Below are positions 35,241-37,384 of a stretch of DNA of 37,384 nucleotides, piece by piece. The DNA lies in assembly GCF_019752415.1 (NCBI RefSeq), contig NZ_JAIEME010000026.1, positions 1 to 37,384 of the forward strand. The letters are read 5' to 3'. Position 1 is the stretch's first letter. Every line of letters starts with the position of its first letter. The notes beneath the pieces were generated by a model. The model was given only the letters and a program-made list of their open reading frames with translations. It made no database searches and was not told the DNA's origin. The stretch comes from Nitrosomonas sp. (GTDB lineage Bacteria > Pseudomonadota > Gammaproteobacteria > Burkholderiales > Nitrosomonadaceae). The position numbers were made by a program, and so were the translations under genes.

Positions 35241-35714
35241 TTAATCCTGCTCGGTTTTCAATATTTTTCCGTTAGCATCCAATTCAAGTTCGAGTTTCTT
35301 TCCTTCCGACTTGATTTCGACCTCGTATGCAATAACCGTTCCATCTGGCTTCATTACTTTTTCTGCGTCTTCAATGGTTGCTTTCGGATATGCCTTGGAA
35401 ATAGCCTGAACTATTGATTCTGGCAATGCCTTAGCATCGAGAGTTTCTTCTATTTGTACAATTACTCCATCAGAGTCATACAGAACTTCGTATTCTCTAT
35501 CGTTTTCCTTGAATTCCACTTCATAAACAGCTTTTCCATCGATCATTTCTTTCTCGAATTCTATTTCTTTGGCATTTGGATAAGCTTTCTCAAAAGCTTC
35601 GAGTACCGTTTTTGGTACTTGCGGTTTGCTTACTTCCTTTTCACCTGCATTCGCCTGACCGAATACTATCAATAAGATGACCGCTACCGTTGTAATCAAA
35701 AATTGCGTTTTCAT
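35241..35714 (-). CDS. Periplasmic PepSY-like protein
   Basis: The ATG with AAAGGAG just upstream gives about 157 residues with a signal peptide (FLITTVAVILLIVFGQANA). Two PepSY-like (PF11396-type) repeats follow: VLEAFEKAYPNAKEIEFEKE with AVYEVEFKENDREYEVLYD, then IVQAISKAYPKATIEDAEKV with AYEVEIKSEGKKLELELD, each ending in a short strand that continues to the next. Such proteins are small periplasmic proteins that may inhibit or bind; function is unknown. It is a single gene flanked by two similar direct repeats. Confidence 0.85.
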   Translation of the reverse strand: MKTQFLITTVAVILLIVFGQANAGEKEVSKPQVPKTVLEAFEKAYPNAKEIEFEKEMIDGKAVYEVEFKENDREYEVLYDSDGVIVQIEETLDAKALPESIVQAISKAYPKATIEDAEKVMKPDGTVIAYEVEIKSEGKKLELELDANGKILKTEQD

Positions 35715-36288
35715 AAAATCTCCTTTGGCTGAAGCCAAGTACTGATTAAAATTTGTCAATTCATTTACATTTTCTGAATGTGATTGGAAAAAGAACAACG
35801 AAAAAATTTCGTTATTTTCTGTCTACTCTTTGGATGAGTGATTGTCAATATTTAGAAGTATAAGAGAGGACGTAAATGTATTAGATTGCAACCAATCCGT
35901 ATTCACAATGATTTATTGTCACGATCTATTAATAACCAATTAATAGTAATTAATTTGATTGACGGGTGTTTTAATTAGCTGTTTTTATTAAAAATATATC
36001 CGCTAGTGCTCGCCAATAATCGTTAGATTTGTCACGTTTCTTTTGCAATAATCTGGAAATCAAATAACTTCTTAGTATAGCTGCGCCATGGGCAAACATT
36101 TTGATTAAATCTCTGCAGGTCTAATCCTCCGTTTGCAACGGAGTGCTTTACAACTCTAGCTACATCAAGCTACCTTGACTCAAGAAAAGATAAATCATTA
36201 GCGCGAATCTATTTTTTACGGATAATGTAATAGAGCCACAATTCATAGCTTATCGGGAATATTTCTTGTAATAAATAACCGCTCTCAG
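35715..36288. other. Intergenic region with repeat copy and hairpin
   Basis: This 574-bp stretch is the upstream region of the PepSY-like gene and the end of the terC-like gene. It holds repeat copy B (36016-36038) and a hairpin CTCCGTT-TGC-AACGGAG at 36127-36143. No gene was recognised. Confidence 0.5.
36016..36038 (+). repeat. Direct repeat copy B flanking PepSY-like gene
   Basis: ATAATCGTTAGATTTGTCAC plus GTT matches 35123-35145 with one mismatch in 23 bases. The bases before it (CGCTAGTGCTCGCCA) also resemble those before copy A (CGATAGCACTCACTA). Confidence 0.6.
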
Positions 36289-37035
36289 CTATTCGGAAAT
36301 TTTCTTGTAGAGTTTGACGGGAGCCATCCGTTTTTTCCGCATACGAAGATTGAGCATCTCTACTGTGACGGAAAAAGCCATAGCAAAATAAATATAGCCC
36401 TTTGGCACATGTACACCGAACCCCTCCACCATGAGCGTGACGCCCACTAAAATAAGGAACGAAAGCGCAAGAATCTTGATCGTAGGATGCTCATCCACAA
36501 AGTCCCCGATAGTTTTTGCTGCCATCAGCATCACGATTACTGCCAGAATAATAGCAATCGCCATGAGAGAAACCTGGTCGACCAAGCCAACCGCCGTGAT
36601 GACTGAATCCAATGAGAATACGATATCCAACACTGCAATCTGGAGCAGCGCCGCTCCCAGGCTGGTGACTACAACCAAACGACCCGGTTCTTCTATTCCT
36701 TCCAAGCTGTTATGGATTTCATGCGTAGCTTTGGCGACCAGAAACAGACCGCCCCCAATCAGAATCACATCGCGCCCTGAAATTTCATATGAAAATAATG
36801 TAATCCACGGTTCAGTTAATCCCATTACCCAGGAGATCGAAAATAGCAAAGCCAAGCGCGTGATCATGGCAAGGCCAAGCCCCATCCTTCTGGCAAACGC
36901 ACGTTGACTTTCGGGAAGGCGCGCGACAAGTATGGAGATAAATATAATGTTATCGATCCCGAGAACAATCTCGAGTGCAGTTAATGTGCCTAATGCTATC
37001 CACGCTTCAGGACTTGTCAGCCATTCAAATATCAA
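36289..37035 (-). CDS. TerC/YgdQ-family membrane protein
   Basis: A 248-residue integral membrane protein with the two TerC-family half motifs LEIVLGIDNIIFISIL and LDIVFSLDSVITAVG, whose acidic residues are likely metal ligands. About seven membrane helices are expected. TerC-family proteins are linked to metal (manganese/calcium) export and tellurite resistance. The start is TTG (MIFEWLTSPEAWIALG), matching the YgdQ N-terminus (Leu-Phe/Ile-Phe, Trp, Ala-Trp). I saw no yybP-ykoY riboswitch upstream; GCTGATATCAGC at 37106-37117 is a palindrome about 70 bp ahead of the start. Confidence 0.88.
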   Translation of the reverse strand: MIFEWLTSPEAWIALGTLTALEIVLGIDNIIFISILVARLPESQRAFARRMGLGLAMITRLALLFSISWVMGLTEPWITLFSYEISGRDVILIGGGLFLVAKATHEIHNSLEGIEEPGRLVVVTSLGAALLQIAVLDIVFSLDSVITAVGLVDQVSLMAIAIILAVIVMLMAAKTIGDFVDEHPTIKILALSFLILVGVTLMVEGFGVHVPKGYIYFAMAFSVTVEMLNLRMRKKRMAPVKLYKKISE

Positions 37036-37270
37036 GGTTTTCTCTTCTTTTTTACGGTTATAAACTGTGGACAGAGCTCACTGTTAATTGTTCATCGAGC
37101 ACAAGGCTGATATCAGCAGGTCAGCTCAGTTGGTTTTTCATAATAGTTCTCAACAGACCCGCCTTCTGCAATACAGTAAACATAAATATCTTTTTAAGCA
37201 AAAATAAACGTACTGATAATCCATTGTGTTGTCAAAAACACAGATGAATGTTTCAAAAAAGGTTTATCTT

Positions 37271-37384
37271 CTAGCAGGCTGTTGAAAAACTATCTGCGTT
37301 GCCGCTGCGGTGTTAAAAACAGACTAAAAATGCTCATTTATTAAGCATAAACTGCGCTTTTTCGCCTGTTTTTGCCTTGCATCG
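37271..37384. repeat. Left part of a palindromic repeat, cut by window end
   Basis: It starts CTAGCAGGCTGTTGAAAAAC, the same CTAG-AGGCTGT end as the two elements at 3173-3342 and 31216-31381. The inside has GCGTTGCCGCTGCGG, then an AT-rich centre and GCGCTTTTTCGCCTG. The right half is beyond the window. Confidence 0.65.

Noticed and set aside
36090..36175. A minus-strand stem CTCCG-TTGCAAA-CGGAG resembles a tRNA-Cys anticodon arm (GCA)
   Set aside because: No GTTCRA T-arm, no proper acceptor stem, and a D-loop that would be too long. It is a plain hairpin.
37036..37270. A possible yybP-ykoY manganese riboswitch before the terC-like gene
   Set aside because: The expected conserved core was not seen in the minus-strand leader; only a short palindrome is present.

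Overview
The window looks like a chromosomal segment of a betaproteobacterium, most likely a member of the Nitrosomonadaceae. That placement is an inference from the protein types (GH57 enzymes beside glg genes, di-heme RoxA-like cytochrome, DUF6279 lipoprotein), the moderate GC content and the style of the intergenic palindromes. No rRNA, tRNA, CRISPR array, intact IS or prophage was seen.

Left part (1-8600). A three-gene set (VOC protein, small lipoprotein, unknown protein) joined by ATGA overlaps is followed by a di-heme c-type cytochrome lipoprotein. A row of small stress, iron and redox genes follows: CsbD-like, BolA, bacterioferritin-like, Prx5-type peroxiredoxin, a 16-cysteine copper-storage (Csp/DUF326) protein, a small membrane protein, a low-affinity iron-permease-family protein and a lipoamide-dehydrogenase-like flavoprotein. 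A broken Crp/Fnr regulator sits in the middle.

Centre (8600-19400) and 25400-29500. These two blocks make a nearly complete glycogen pathway. A minus-strand operon glgC - GH57 - GH57 (4-alpha-glucanotransferase type) - pgi - glgA is divergent from glgB. A second minus-strand unit is glk - glgP - VOC protein. Together they connect fructose-6-P/glucose-6-P and ADP-glucose with branched glucan, and return glucose-1-P and glucose; phosphoglucomutase and GH13 GlgX/MalQ are not in the window. Between the blocks lie a TIR-SUMF fusion, two palindromic repeats, an ECF sigma factor with a ChrR-like cupin partner, an FAD oxidoreductase with an ABM-domain protein, a MITE-like element and an exported truncated-hemoglobin-like protein.

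Right part (29500-37384). A HerA/YjgR-like ATPase ends exactly in a palindromic element. It is followed by an orphan contractile-injection-type tail tube protein with a ParB-like protein and a DUF202-like membrane protein. Then come a DUF6279-type lipoprotein, a DsbA/FrnE-like thioredoxin-fold protein, a periplasmic PepSY-like protein flanked by direct repeats, and a TerC-family membrane protein. The window ends inside a palindromic repeat.

The most unusual points are the orphan tail-tube/ParB-like/DUF202 trio, the TIR-SUMF fusion beside glycogen genes, three palindromic elements sharing CTAG-AGGCTGT ends, and the copper-storage/redox island with a decayed Crp/Fnr gene.
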